Shown: positions 7,455-15,518, numbered from the stretch's first letter. The stretch is DNA of 24,509 bases from DATIHQ01 sp035480535 (GCA_035480535.1 DATIHQ010000087.1:1-24509); one strand, 5' to 3'. Notes: generated by a model from the sequence alone, not told the origin. Numbers and translations: made by a program.

Positions 7455-8044
7455 GTTTGGTTTTCCCGGATGAAGGTGAGAACGGCGGTGGCCATGGCTT
7501 CATTGATTTTTCGATCTTCGAGGAGCATGGCGACGATCTGGCTAATGGTGCAGACAGAATGGACCCGAATGTGGCGGCCTGCAAGCGATTTAGCCCCCCC
7601 TTGCTCCCGGTCGACAAAGACCACCGCATCTTCCACTTTTAACCCTTCCACTTGCAAAGCTTCTGCTGTCTCTAAAATGCTTTTACCTGAAGTAATGACA
7701 TCTTCCAGAATGAGACATTTTTGTCCCCGGGTGAAACTTCCCTCAATCGTTTTGCCCGTGCCATATTCTTTTTTCTCCTTTCGGCGCAAAACCATGGGGA
7801 TATTGTGCGCAATGGAAATGGCAGTGGCAAAAGGAAGGGCAGTGTAGGGGACGCCGCAGAGGAGCTCATAGGTGCACTCGCGGCTTGCCTGATGCATCGC
7901 TTCCGCGATGGCGACGAGAAGTTTGGGGTTAGAGATGGTGAGGCGCAGATCGATATAAAAGGGAGAGACAAGGCCGCTTTTCAAAGTGAAGCTGCCGAAT
8001 TTCACAGCGCCGAGTTCAAAGAGTTTATGGATAAGCGTGCGCAT
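7451..8044 (-). CDS. pyrE: Orotate phosphoribosyltransferase, eukaryotic UMP-synthase type
   Basis: PyrE joins orotate and PRPP to make OMP. The 197-residue protein contains KFGSFTLKSGLVSPFYIDLR (15-34), the substrate-loop CGVPYTALP (63-71), the lysine-rich RRKEKKEYG (87-95) and the PRPP-binding motif LEDVITSGKS (113-122), followed by DREQGG (145-150). These and the C-terminal VHSVCTISQI strongly resemble the N-terminal half of animal UMP synthase, where the decarboxylase domain follows in the same polypeptide. Here the two are separate but joined by a 4-base ATGA overlap. The start overlaps the end of pyrD by 20 bases. Confidence 0.96.
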   Translation of the reverse strand: MRTLIHKLFELGAVKFGSFTLKSGLVSPFYIDLRLTISNPKLLVAIAEAMHQASRECTYELLCGVPYTALPFATAISIAHNIPMVLRRKEKKEYGTGKTIEGSFTRGQKCLILEDVITSGKSILETAEALQVEGLKVEDAVVFVDREQGGAKSLAGRHIRVHSVCTISQIVAMLLEDRKINEAMATAVLTFIRENQT

Positions 8045-9104
8045 GATTCACCATTTCGTGATAACGGAGTGCTAAAAAAGGATCCCACATCATGCCTGTA
8101 GCTGCCATGGCGATATCGGCCCCCGCATTGAAGAATTCAGTGAAGTGTTCGGGCCGCATGATCCCTCCGCAGCCGATCAAGAGGAGATCTAATTTATCTT
8201 TACGGATGATTTCGGCTGCTTTGCGGATGAAGTGAAGCGCCTCACTGCGGATCCCGCCGCCAGTGACGCCGCTGGTTTTCCTTGTTTCACCAAGTGGATG
8301 TTCTCCTTTTGCATTCGTCACCCGCATGCTGACTGAATTGAGGCCGCAAATCCCTTTTACACCGCCCCTGGCTGCAGCAAAGAAGACTTCTTTCACCTGT
8401 TCCGGATGGGAAAAGACACCCACTTTAATCAAGAGCGGAATGGGTCGAATCGCCTCGGAGATTTTTTTCGCATATTCAAAGACAGTTTCAGGGCTCATAT
8501 AAAGACACCCTTCCGATTTATCGACGTTGGGACAAGAAAAATTGGCCTCGATAATTTTTGCGCCCGCCTCTTTAGCAAAAACAGCGGTGCGGACAAAATC
8601 GTCAACCATGCTGATTCCCTGATTGGGAGCGCCAAAAATGGAGACGATCATCACCTGCCCTTCTCCCAGAGAGGCATTTGCCTTTGCGATGTCTGCGATG
8701 AGATATTCGGGAGAACGGGAAGGATTTCCAAATGAATTGGTGATGGTGAGCTGGGAAAGATCTTCACTGGGCTCATCCAACCTCACGGCCTCATGAGGCC
8801 CTGTTTGTTTCACAAAAATCACATTGGGCAACGCATGGGCAGGATGAGCATAATTCCGAATGGTCTTGTAAGAGACAATATCAAAGCCGAGCTTCGCAGC
8901 CAATGCAATCCACTTCGAATTCAGCAGAGGCCCTGCCGGAATCCCAATCGGGGAATTCACTTTAAAGCCCAAAAAATCGATTTTCTTCTCTATTTTGGGC
9001 CGCTTCGGAATTTTCCCTTTAAAAAAGGGACCCATTTCCGCATTTTCCAAGTAGGTTTTATTCACATCGTAGATCGCCGGCTCATCTGGATACCAGTCTT
9101 TCAC
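8025..9104 (-). CDS. pyrD: Dihydroorotate dehydrogenase, class 1-like
   Basis: PyrD oxidises dihydroorotate to orotate using FMN. The 359-residue protein contains the substrate/FMN motifs SPIGIPAGPL (51-60), TNSFGNPS (122-129) and NFSCPN (188-193). Cys191 takes the position of the class 1 catalytic base; class 2 enzymes have Ser there. The FMN phosphate site GCGGIM is at 311-316. It is longer than class 1A/1B enzymes (about 310 residues), mainly because of an N-terminal extension of about 40 residues. No pyrK partner, as needed by class 1B, lies in the window, so the electron acceptor is open. The start is a GTG overlapping the pyrC stop (GTGA). Confidence 0.92.
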   Translation of the reverse strand: MKDWYPDEPAIYDVNKTYLENAEMGPFFKGKIPKRPKIEKKIDFLGFKVNSPIGIPAGPLLNSKWIALAAKLGFDIVSYKTIRNYAHPAHALPNVIFVKQTGPHEAVRLDEPSEDLSQLTITNSFGNPSRSPEYLIADIAKANASLGEGQVMIVSIFGAPNQGISMVDDFVRTAVFAKEAGAKIIEANFSCPNVDKSEGCLYMSPETVFEYAKKISEAIRPIPLLIKVGVFSHPEQVKEVFFAAARGGVKGICGLNSVSMRVTNAKGEHPLGETRKTSGVTGGGIRSEALHFIRKAAEIIRKDKLDLLLIGCGGIMRPEHFTEFFNAGADIAMAATGMMWDPFLALRYHEMVNHAHAYP

Positions 9105-10324
9105 AGTTTCTCCAAATCATAGATCTTGCCCTTTAGAATAACATAACGGGGCCAGCCGGTGACAGTTTTTCCTGCATAGGGGGACCATTTTGCTTTCGTT
9201 CGCAGATGAGAATCGTCAATCGTCCGCTTCTTATTCATATCGACGAGAACGATATCGTCATTGGGCGGCAGCTTGAAAATCTCTTGGGGGCGGGTGTGGG
9301 TTAAAGAGACGATCTCTTCTAGGGAGAGCTTTCCTTCATGATGCGCATTCAGCAGAAGGGCGAAATAAAGCTCAATGGAGGGAAATCCTGACGGCGCTGA
9401 CCCATAGGGAGCTTGTTTTTCCTCCCGCGTATGCGGCGCGTGATCGGTGCCTACCGTATCGATCGTCTCCTCGTGGATCGCCTCAAAAAGCGCCGCATTA
9501 TCCGCTTTTGTCCTCAGCGGGGGATTGACGAGAGCAAAAGTTCCCAATCGCTTGTAATCGGCTTCATTTAAAAACAGGTGATGGGGCGTCACCTCCGCAT
9601 AGACAGCCGCGCCCCGTTTTTTCGCCGCGCGAATGAGAGCCAATTCTTCTCTTGTGCTTACATGAGCCACATACAACCGCGCCCCATGCTTTTCGGCGAG
9701 TTGAATGGCCAAATCCAAGGCACTCGTCGCCACTTCGGGATTGCGGATCTTTGAGTGCACGGCGGGATCTTTTTCTCCCGCAAATTGCTTTTTCCTCTCT
9801 GCAATCCTCTCTTCATCTTCGGCATGAACCGCGACGATGACCCCATTTTCTCCTGCGATCTGAAAGGCTTTTTCCAACGCCGGCAGCCGATCCATCAACA
9901 AGTCGCCCGTGGAAGATCCCATGTAGATCTTCAACCCAATGATCTTCTCCTTCACTTTTGCGATTTCATCCAGATGATTTTGATCCGCCCCCAAATACAA
10001 ATAATAGCGAAGAGGGATGCCAGAGCTCTTCAATTGCTCATCGATCCGCTGCATCTTTTCTTCCAGCCGCTTCTTTGAAACACAGGAAGGATTATTATTC
10101 GGCATATCGAAGACGGTGGTCACGCCCCCCGCAATCGCCGCCCTAGCTGCGCTCTCCCAGGTCTCTTTATGTTCTGCGCCGGGAACTCGAAAGTGAACGT
10201 GGGGGTCAATCAACGCTGGAAACATCACAAGATGCTCAGCCTCAATCACTTGCATATTATCGCTCTTGACAATGCGATCGATCCGGCGTCCATCGATCGT
10301 CTGAACTTTGCGAATCTCAATCAT
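9101..10324 (-). CDS. pyrC: Dihydroorotase
   Basis: PyrC cyclises carbamoyl aspartate to dihydroorotate in the cytosol with a metal centre. The 407-residue amidohydrolase keeps the expected ligands: His42 and His44 in DPHVHF, a probable carbamylated Lys132 in GLKIYMG, His167 in VAVHAED, His221 in VAHVS and Asp294 in GTDHAPHT. PSGFPSIE at 311-318 and the C-terminal strand region close the barrel. It fits the long, multi-metal dihydroorotase class rather than the ~350-residue E. coli PyrC. It sits in an ATGA overlap with pyrI upstream and a GTGA overlap with pyrD downstream. Confidence 0.94.
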   Translation of the reverse strand: MIEIRKVQTIDGRRIDRIVKSDNMQVIEAEHLVMFPALIDPHVHFRVPGAEHKETWESAARAAIAGGVTTVFDMPNNNPSCVSKKRLEEKMQRIDEQLKSSGIPLRYYLYLGADQNHLDEIAKVKEKIIGLKIYMGSSTGDLLMDRLPALEKAFQIAGENGVIVAVHAEDEERIAERKKQFAGEKDPAVHSKIRNPEVATSALDLAIQLAEKHGARLYVAHVSTREELALIRAAKKRGAAVYAEVTPHHLFLNEADYKRLGTFALVNPPLRTKADNAALFEAIHEETIDTVGTDHAPHTREEKQAPYGSAPSGFPSIELYFALLLNAHHEGKLSLEEIVSLTHTRPQEIFKLPPNDDIVLVDMNKKRTIDDSHLRTKAKWSPYAGKTVTGWPRYVILKGKIYDLEKL

Positions 10325-10776
10325 ACTTTTTCGTGCATTTCGTCGCGCGAGAAGAATTTTTCACAATATTTGCAAAAAAGGGTGACATGGCTGTTGTTTT
10401 CTTCCACTGTAAAGAGAGTGGGAATTTTTTCTCCATTTGTGATGCAGCGAGGGGATGGGCAAGCCAGGGCGCCAGTGATGGCCTCGGGGAGTTTCACATT
10501 GAACTTTTTCGCGACCTGATAGTTTTCAATCACATTCACCGTTGCGGAAGGGGAGAAAATGGCAATTTGCCCCGCTTGCGATTCGGTGAGGAAGACATTT
10601 TCGATTTTGATGATGTCTTTCAATCCCATCGATTGGCTTTTCAAATTCAGCCCCATCGTGACCCGTTTTTCTTCAGCGCGGAGAAGGCGGATGATTTTCA
10701 AGGCTTGGCCCGCCTGAATGTGATCGATCACAGTTCCTTCTTTGATGGCAGAAACGGAGAGGGTTTTTTCTTTCAT
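10321..10776 (-). CDS. pyrI: Aspartate carbamoyltransferase regulatory chain
   Basis: PyrI is the zinc-containing regulatory subunit that binds nucleotide effectors and holds PyrB trimers together. The 151-residue length is normal. The N-terminal nucleotide-binding domain begins SAIKEGTVIDHI (residues 9-20). The C-terminal zinc site has all four cysteines: Cys106 and Cys111 (CPSPRC), Cys135 and Cys138 (CKYC). It overlaps pyrB by an ATGA and pyrC by an ATGA. Its presence suggests E. coli-type feedback control of the pathway at aspartate transcarbamoylase. Confidence 0.97.
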   Translation of the reverse strand: MKEKTLSVSAIKEGTVIDHIQAGQALKIIRLLRAEEKRVTMGLNLKSQSMGLKDIIKIENVFLTESQAGQIAIFSPSATVNVIENYQVAKKFNVKLPEAITGALACPSPRCITNGEKIPTLFTVEENNSHVTLFCKYCEKFFSRDEMHEKV

Positions 10777-11687
10777 AGTTTCCCCAATAGTAATGCCAAA
10801 AGGGCCATTCGAATGGGAACGCCATTGGCTGCTTGTTGAAAATAGCTTGCAAAGACCGTTGAATCGATGGATTCTTCAATTTCATCGACGCGGGGAAGGG
10901 GATGAAGAATTTTCAAGTTGGGCTTCACCTTCTCTAAATGTTTTTTCTTCAGCCGGCAGGTATTCACAAAAGAATCCGTCCCTTCGGAAAAGCGCTCTTT
11001 TTGAATTCGGGTCATGTAGAGAATATCGACTTTTGAGATCACATCTTCAATATTGCTATGGAAAGAAAACTTAATTCCTTTCTTTTTCAAATCATGAGAA
11101 ATTGCATCGGGCAAGGGGAGGTTCTCTGGAGAGACAAAATACAATCTCACGGGGTAATTGGCCAAGGCTAAGCTGAGCGAATGAACGGTTCTTCCATACT
11201 TTAAATCGCCTACCATTGCGATGTTGAGCCCATCGATTTTCCCCTGGCTTTCTCGAATTGTATACAAATCCAATAGCGTCTGTGTCGGATGTTGATTTGA
11301 GCCATCGCCGGCATTGATCACCGGCTTATCGATCACATCGGCAGCCAAGCGGGCCGATCCCTCCATTGGATGGCGGATCACTACAATGTCGGCGTAGAGG
11401 CCGATCACCCGCATCGTATCGAGGAGCGACTCTCCCTTCTTATTTGACGTCATCGCAGGTTCTGAAAAGCCGATCACGGCGCCCCCAAGCCTCAACATCG
11501 CCGCCTCAAATGACAATCGCGTCCTTGTCGACGGATCGAAAAAGCAATTCGCCAGGATCTGTCCCTTCAACAAATCGGGCCGCCCCTTTTTTTGCAGCTC
11601 ATCAGCTACGGACAAGATCAATTCGATTTCCTCTTTCGACAAATCGCTAATCGAAACAAGATCTCGTCCCGCCAAACTCTGCTTCAT
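10773..11687 (-). CDS. pyrB: Aspartate carbamoyltransferase catalytic chain
   Basis: PyrB makes carbamoyl aspartate from carbamoyl phosphate and aspartate. The carbamoyl-phosphate loop FFDPSTRTRLSFE, the motif HPTQTLLDLYTI and the late HPLPRVDEI are all present. The frame is open to an ATG at 11756 (327 residues), with further in-frame starts between. I chose the ATG at 11687 (304 residues), which places STRTR at 53-57, almost exactly as in E. coli PyrB, and leaves room for a promoter. Upstream starts cannot be excluded: a GAGGTGAGG lies near 11735-11727. The sequence GDGSNQHPTQ and the neighbouring pyrI mark it as the E. coli-type holoenzyme. It is first in the pyrBICDEF operon. Confidence 0.93.
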   Translation of the reverse strand: MKQSLAGRDLVSISDLSKEEIELILSVADELQKKGRPDLLKGQILANCFFDPSTRTRLSFEAAMLRLGGAVIGFSEPAMTSNKKGESLLDTMRVIGLYADIVVIRHPMEGSARLAADVIDKPVINAGDGSNQHPTQTLLDLYTIRESQGKIDGLNIAMVGDLKYGRTVHSLSLALANYPVRLYFVSPENLPLPDAISHDLKKKGIKFSFHSNIEDVISKVDILYMTRIQKERFSEGTDSFVNTCRLKKKHLEKVKPNLKILHPLPRVDEIEESIDSTVFASYFQQAANGVPIRMALLALLLGKL

Positions 11688-11738
11688 GCCTGCATCATGC
11701 CCTTTCATTCGATTCTTCACAAACATCCTCACCTCATG

Positions 11739-11767
11739 TAGACAATCTCTCGTCATTCTAGTACAAT
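11739..11767 (+). promoter_or_regulatory. Candidate promoter of the tandem-repeat protein gene
   Basis: TAGACA (11739-11744) and TACAAT (11762-11767) each match the sigma-70 consensus at 5 of 6 positions, with an ideal 17-base spacer. The -10 box covers the ATG at 11766, so if the promoter is real that ATG cannot be the start and translation would begin at the ATG at 11793. It overlaps the candidate pyr promoter, so the two could compete. Confidence 0.5.
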
Positions 11768-11783
11768 GCCTCCACTTTTTCTA
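11755..11783 (-). promoter_or_regulatory. Candidate promoter of the pyr operon
   Basis: On the minus strand, TAGAAA (11783-11778, 4 of 6 consensus positions) and TAGAAT (11760-11755, 5 of 6) are separated by 17 bases. Transcription would start near 11748, giving a leader of about 60 bases before the preferred pyrB ATG at 11687. I saw no attenuator-like terminator in that leader. The site overlaps a divergent plus-strand promoter. Confidence 0.35.
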
Positions 11784-11792
11784 AAGAATTTT

Positions 11793-12647
11793 ATGGTTGC
11801 GGGCGTTCTTAGCATTGGTGGGCTGGAAGAATTATTAAAAAGAGAGGCGCGGAAGGAATTTCCCAAATCTCAAAACGATCTCTTTGCGGCCATTCATTCC
11901 ATCATCACCCATCATTTTAGAGAGCAACTCCCCGTTTCCAAATATCATCGCAATCGGCCGATCTGTTTCGGGAAGATGTCTCGAATTCAATGTGCCTACA
12001 TTCATGACATCGGCACACTTTTTAAGCCCGCGGTAGCGCTCAGGGCTAAAAACGTATGGATCAATGCGGTTACAGGTCATGGGAATCTTCTGCCTCCTCT
12101 CCCTTCTGTCTTGGAGAACCTCAATGAGCACTTTAACAAATGGGTCAGTGACAGGCCCCAAAAATTTGGGAAAATTTGTTCCGAGACTTTAAAAGAAGAG
12201 GCATTTGATTTTTGCTATATGTTCTGCCACTACTCTTCAAACGAGATTTCCTCTCATTTGGATACAGAAACTTTTGTGAGGACTATCCAGGCGCATATCG
12301 AAAGAGAATTTCCCGATACCAGACGCTATACAGCGCTCCATTCGATCGTTACCCACCACGCAAAAGCCCATTTCCCTAAAGCCGGCCCCCTCGCGTTCAA
12401 GCAGATCCAAGCCTTTCGAAACGGCTATTTCTTCGACCTCAAGCGCTTTTTCGATAAGGGCTATAAAAGAGCGGAAGCCGTTTTCAGCCGCACGATCAAA
12501 GATCTGCGCAAGCAGCTTCCTCCTCTTCCCACCCGAGATTTCCTCGACCACTTCAACGACTGGATCGACAAACAAACCCTCGACGGGCTAGTCGATCTAA
12601 GGACCCTACAGGAGCAATTTAGGGGTTTCCTCTTTTCGTTTGTTTAA
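11793..12647 (+). CDS. Unrecognised protein with two tandem ~130-residue repeats
   Basis: I do not recognise this family. From the ATG at 11793 it has 284 residues; an upstream in-frame ATG at 11766 lies inside a good -10 box. The sequence is an internal duplication. In numbering from 11766, the first half has EFP (31), AIHSIITHH (42-50), LPPLP (109-113) and HFNKW (122-126). The second half has EFP (181), ALHSIVTHH (190-198), LPPLP (251-255) and HFNDW (262-266). There is no signal peptide or clear membrane helix, and the protein is rich in His, Phe and Arg. The paired HH motifs might bind metal, but that is a guess. It is divergent from pyrB, and its stop overlaps that of the converging oxidoreductase gene. 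Confidence 0.8.
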   Translation: MVAGVLSIGGLEELLKREARKEFPKSQNDLFAAIHSIITHHFREQLPVSKYHRNRPICFGKMSRIQCAYIHDIGTLFKPAVALRAKNVWINAVTGHGNLLPPLPSVLENLNEHFNKWVSDRPQKFGKICSETLKEEAFDFCYMFCHYSSNEISSHLDTETFVRTIQAHIEREFPDTRRYTALHSIVTHHAKAHFPKAGPLAFKQIQAFRNGYFFDLKRFFDKGYKRAEAVFSRTIKDLRKQLPPLPTRDFLDHFNDWIDKQTLDGLVDLRTLQEQFRGFLFSFV

Positions 12648-13810
12648 TCACTAAATGGTTTGCCGTGGAAGAACATCGAGTTGCGATCGAGGAGCCGCTT
12701 AAATTCGAGTTCATCGAGTTGGGAGAGCTCTGGCGCAGGCATTTTATCTGCATTGGCGAGGAAGGTGCCGCCGAGGACGCCATAGGCAGGAGAGCCTTGC
12801 CCCGTTGGATTGATGAAATGAGTGCGGGGGAAGAAATAGACATACTCTTCTTTCCCCTCTTGCTGAACTTTGGTGTAGATCATGTAATCCATATGACCTT
12901 TTCCCGCCCCTTCGTTCAACATGACGAGATGGCCCCGAACGGGGATCATTTTCACATCTTTTGCGAGATCGCCGCCGCCAAGTCCTGTGCAATTAAAGAC
13001 GATCTCTTCGGCGAGTTCATCGAAATGCACAATCTTTCTCTTTTCAATCGGCACTTGCAAGCGGGCCACTTCGGCATGGAGATCTTGCATCAAGGTGGTG
13101 ACGTCGAAGAAGTAGGTCATCATTTTCTTGAAATTCTTGTGGACGACCCCATTGCCAAAGTCGATATCGACAATTTCTCGAGGGGGAATCATCTTATATT
13201 CTTCCAATTCCTCCACCCCCGCATGCGTATCTTCACTGCAATAAACGGGGAGATAGCGAACTGCCTTTGTCGTTAGATAGGGATGGGTTCCCGCCTGGAT
13301 TTTTTGATAGGCGCGGAAGGTGAAGAGATTGATTTGGTTGACGGCCGCTTCCTCTTCGGGGGAGATCTTCACCGATACAATCGCATAATAGCCGGCGGCG
13401 TTCCAGGAGGGGATATTGTAGAGCTCATCTGTCGTAATTCCGGTGACTGTATAGCCTCTTCGGATGAGTTCAATGGTTGAACAAAGTCCCATGCATCCAG
13501 TTCCAATGACGCGGATCGGAGGCGTCATCATCGGAGTGGGATATTTTCTTTGCAGCAATTCAATGGCCCGCTCGACAGAGCCCATGAAAGTGGTCCATCC
13601 GCAGCCTCCATGGCCATAGCAATGAACGACAAATTGATTTCCAACTGTTTCTGTGGAGATATTAAATGTTCCTTCTCTCATCGGCCGCGTGCAAGTCACC
13701 TCAGATGCAACGGTAGCTCGCTCTAAAATGGGGGGAGTGAGGTGCTCGATCTTATTTTCTGCCGTTGCAAAAGAAGCGGTCAATGCGAATGCTAAGTGCC
13801 AAAGTTTCAT
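12644..13810 (-). CDS. Secreted FAD oxidoreductase of the D-amino-acid oxidase family, apparently circularly permuted
   Basis: The 388-residue protein starts with a signal peptide (LWHLAFALTASFATA), suggesting periplasmic export. The segment that ends ordinary D-amino-acid oxidases comes first here: CTRPMR (40-45, the position of the substrate-binding Arg) and YGHGGCGWT (65-73). Only then follows the FAD Rossmann motif VIGTGCMG (101-108), which is normally at residue ~5. The rest is in normal order: VFNCTG (271-276), RGHLVMLN (292-299), YVYFFPR (323-329) and GVLGGTF (344-350). The C-terminus stops where the usual RP-R segment would begin. It likely oxidises an amine or amino acid with FAD; the substrate is unknown. 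The start has AAGGAG 9 bases upstream. The stop codons of this gene and its converging neighbour share TTAA. Confidence 0.85.
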   Translation of the reverse strand: MKLWHLAFALTASFATAENKIEHLTPPILERATVASEVTCTRPMREGTFNISTETVGNQFVVHCYGHGGCGWTTFMGSVERAIELLQRKYPTPMMTPPIRVIGTGCMGLCSTIELIRRGYTVTGITTDELYNIPSWNAAGYYAIVSVKISPEEEAAVNQINLFTFRAYQKIQAGTHPYLTTKAVRYLPVYCSEDTHAGVEELEEYKMIPPREIVDIDFGNGVVHKNFKKMMTYFFDVTTLMQDLHAEVARLQVPIEKRKIVHFDELAEEIVFNCTGLGGGDLAKDVKMIPVRGHLVMLNEGAGKGHMDYMIYTKVQQEGKEEYVYFFPRTHFINPTGQGSPAYGVLGGTFLANADKMPAPELSQLDELEFKRLLDRNSMFFHGKPFSD

Positions 13811-13895
13811 AAGATAAAGCTCCTTTTAAGACAGAATATTAAGGAGGAAAAAATAATATTTGTCTAGAGTGAAAAAAAAGAGGGTAAGGATTGCC

Positions 13896-15311
13896 ATGCT
13901 TTTAAAAACCAAAGGCTACATCGACGGAAAATGGGTTGCAGGAAGAAGGACTTTTCCCGTTTTCAATCCCTTTGATGGAAAACAGATCGCAAAGGTGGCA
14001 GATCTCGGAAGGCAGGAAGCAAAAAAAGCAGTAGAAGCGGCTCATCGGGCCTTTCCTCTCTGGTCTGCGATGCTGGCTTCGGAAAGAGCAAAAAAACTGA
14101 TCCAGTTGGCCGATTTAATTGAGAAAAATGCAGAGGAGTTATCTCATCTTCTCACTCTAGAACAAGGAAAACCACTCACAGAATCTAAAGATGAAGTTCT
14201 TCTTGCCGTTCATTCTTTAAAATGGCTGGCTGAAGAGGGGCGCCGCATTCATGGATACACGCACTGCGATCCCGATGGGACACGCTCTGGCCTATCCATT
14301 CGCCAGCCGATGGGCGTTGTCGCAGCGATCACTCCTTGGAATTTCCCCTTCTATGTCCCGGTGAAAACCCTGGCTGCTCTAGCCGCAGGCTGCACACTCG
14401 TATTAAAGCCAGCCGAAGACACGCCTCTTTCCTCACTTGCCTTAGCCGCTCTCGCTCACGAGGCGGGCCTTCCTCCAGGAGTATTGAACATAATCACATG
14501 TAAAAATCCAAAGGAAGTGGGCGAAGTTCTCTCGACGCACCCTCTCGTCAAAAAAATCGCCTTCACAGGTTCCACAGAAGTGGGCAAACTCCTCTTAAAA
14601 GCAGGCGCAGCCACAGTGAAAAAAGCGACGATGGAACTGGGAGGCAATTGCCCTCTCATCATCTTTGACGACGCCGATCTCGATCAAGCCATTGAGGGGG
14701 CCTTCTCTCTCAAATTCTTAAATGCCGGCCAATGCTGCAATGGGCTCAACCGCTTTCTCGTGCACGCTTCCATCTACGACGCATTCATCAAGAAATGCAT
14801 CCAAAAAGCTAAAAAGCTCACCTGCGGCTCGGGCTTAAAACAAGTTGACCTAGGACCCTTAATCAACACAGCGGCCAAAGAAAAAGTGGATCAGCTCATA
14901 AAAGATGCCATTCGCAAAGGCGCTGAAATCATACTGCACTCTACGCAAAAAGGACTTCTCTGTTCTCCGATCATTCTCAAACATGCCTCTCCCAAGATGC
15001 GCATTTGGCGGGAAGAAATCTTTGGCCCCGTCATCGCCCTCTATCGCTTTAAAACGGAGAAAGAGGCGATTGAGAAAGCCAATGACACTCGCTATGGCCT
15101 CGCCGCCTATTTTTACACAGAAAATCAGAAGCGGGCGATGCGCGTAGCAAAGGCTCTGCAAGCGGGGACCGTTGGCGTCAACACGACGAACGTCTACACG
15201 ATCACACTTCCCTTTGGCGGCTGGAAAGAGTCGGGAATTGGGAGAGAAGGCGGGATAATCGAAAGCCTGAATGACTATTGCGAACTAAAAGCCATCTCAT
15301 TTGGCCATTGA
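13896..15311 (+). CDS. gabD: NAD(P)-dependent aldehyde dehydrogenase, succinate-semialdehyde type
   Basis: The enzyme oxidises an aldehyde, most likely succinate semialdehyde, to the acid. From the ATG at 13896 it has 471 residues, close to GabD. Motifs in order are TPWNFP (146-151), the cofactor-loop FTGSTEVGK (223-231), the general base Glu247 in MELGG, and the catalytic Cys281 in NAGQCC, then FGGWKESG near the C-terminus. The frame is open to a TTG at 13860, preceded by AAGGAGG at 13841; I prefer 13896 because TAAGGA lies 5 bases upstream and the N-terminus then fits the family. It is divergent from the D-amino-acid-oxidase-like gene, but I see no proof that they share a pathway. The gabD assignment over other aldehyde dehydrogenases is moderately sure. 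Confidence 0.88.
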   Translation: MLLKTKGYIDGKWVAGRRTFPVFNPFDGKQIAKVADLGRQEAKKAVEAAHRAFPLWSAMLASERAKKLIQLADLIEKNAEELSHLLTLEQGKPLTESKDEVLLAVHSLKWLAEEGRRIHGYTHCDPDGTRSGLSIRQPMGVVAAITPWNFPFYVPVKTLAALAAGCTLVLKPAEDTPLSSLALAALAHEAGLPPGVLNIITCKNPKEVGEVLSTHPLVKKIAFTGSTEVGKLLLKAGAATVKKATMELGGNCPLIIFDDADLDQAIEGAFSLKFLNAGQCCNGLNRFLVHASIYDAFIKKCIQKAKKLTCGSGLKQVDLGPLINTAAKEKVDQLIKDAIRKGAEIILHSTQKGLLCSPIILKHASPKMRIWREEIFGPVIALYRFKTEKEAIEKANDTRYGLAAYFYTENQKRAMRVAKALQAGTVGVNTTNVYTITLPFGGWKESGIGREGGIIESLNDYCELKAISFGH

Positions 15312-15334
15312 GCGGGCAGCTTATTACCGGAGGC

Positions 15335-15518
15335 GTAATACGAATATCAGCGCGGAGGCGCGAGACGCGCAAAGGGAGTTAGCCGCGGAGAACGCGGAGG
15401 TGAGGGAAGCCCTCACACTCCCAGAAAAAAGATAGAAATTTTTGGGGTGTGGGGCATCCCCACCTCTCGTCCTCTGCGATTACCTCAGTTCTTCCCTCCG
15501 CGCTGATATTCGCATTAC
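15335..15518. repeat. Cloverleaf palindromic repeat, copy 2 (inverted relative to copies 1 and 3)
   Basis: The core runs from GTAATAC at 15335 to GCATTAC at 15518. The three hairpins at the tip are again consecutive: 15401-15415, 15416-15449 and 15450-15462. The arm with CGCGAGACGCGCAAAGG is on the left here, while in copy 1 it is on the right, so this copy is in the opposite orientation. It lies between the converging aldehyde dehydrogenase and heptosyltransferase genes. The last 39 bases of the core are coding, because the heptosyltransferase reads into the repeat and stops at 15480. Confidence 0.92.

Noticed and set aside
7440..7470. Programmed frameshift fusing PyrE and PyrF
   Set aside because: The frames differ, but no slippery heptamer or downstream stem was seen; an ATGA overlap with normal reinitiation is enough.
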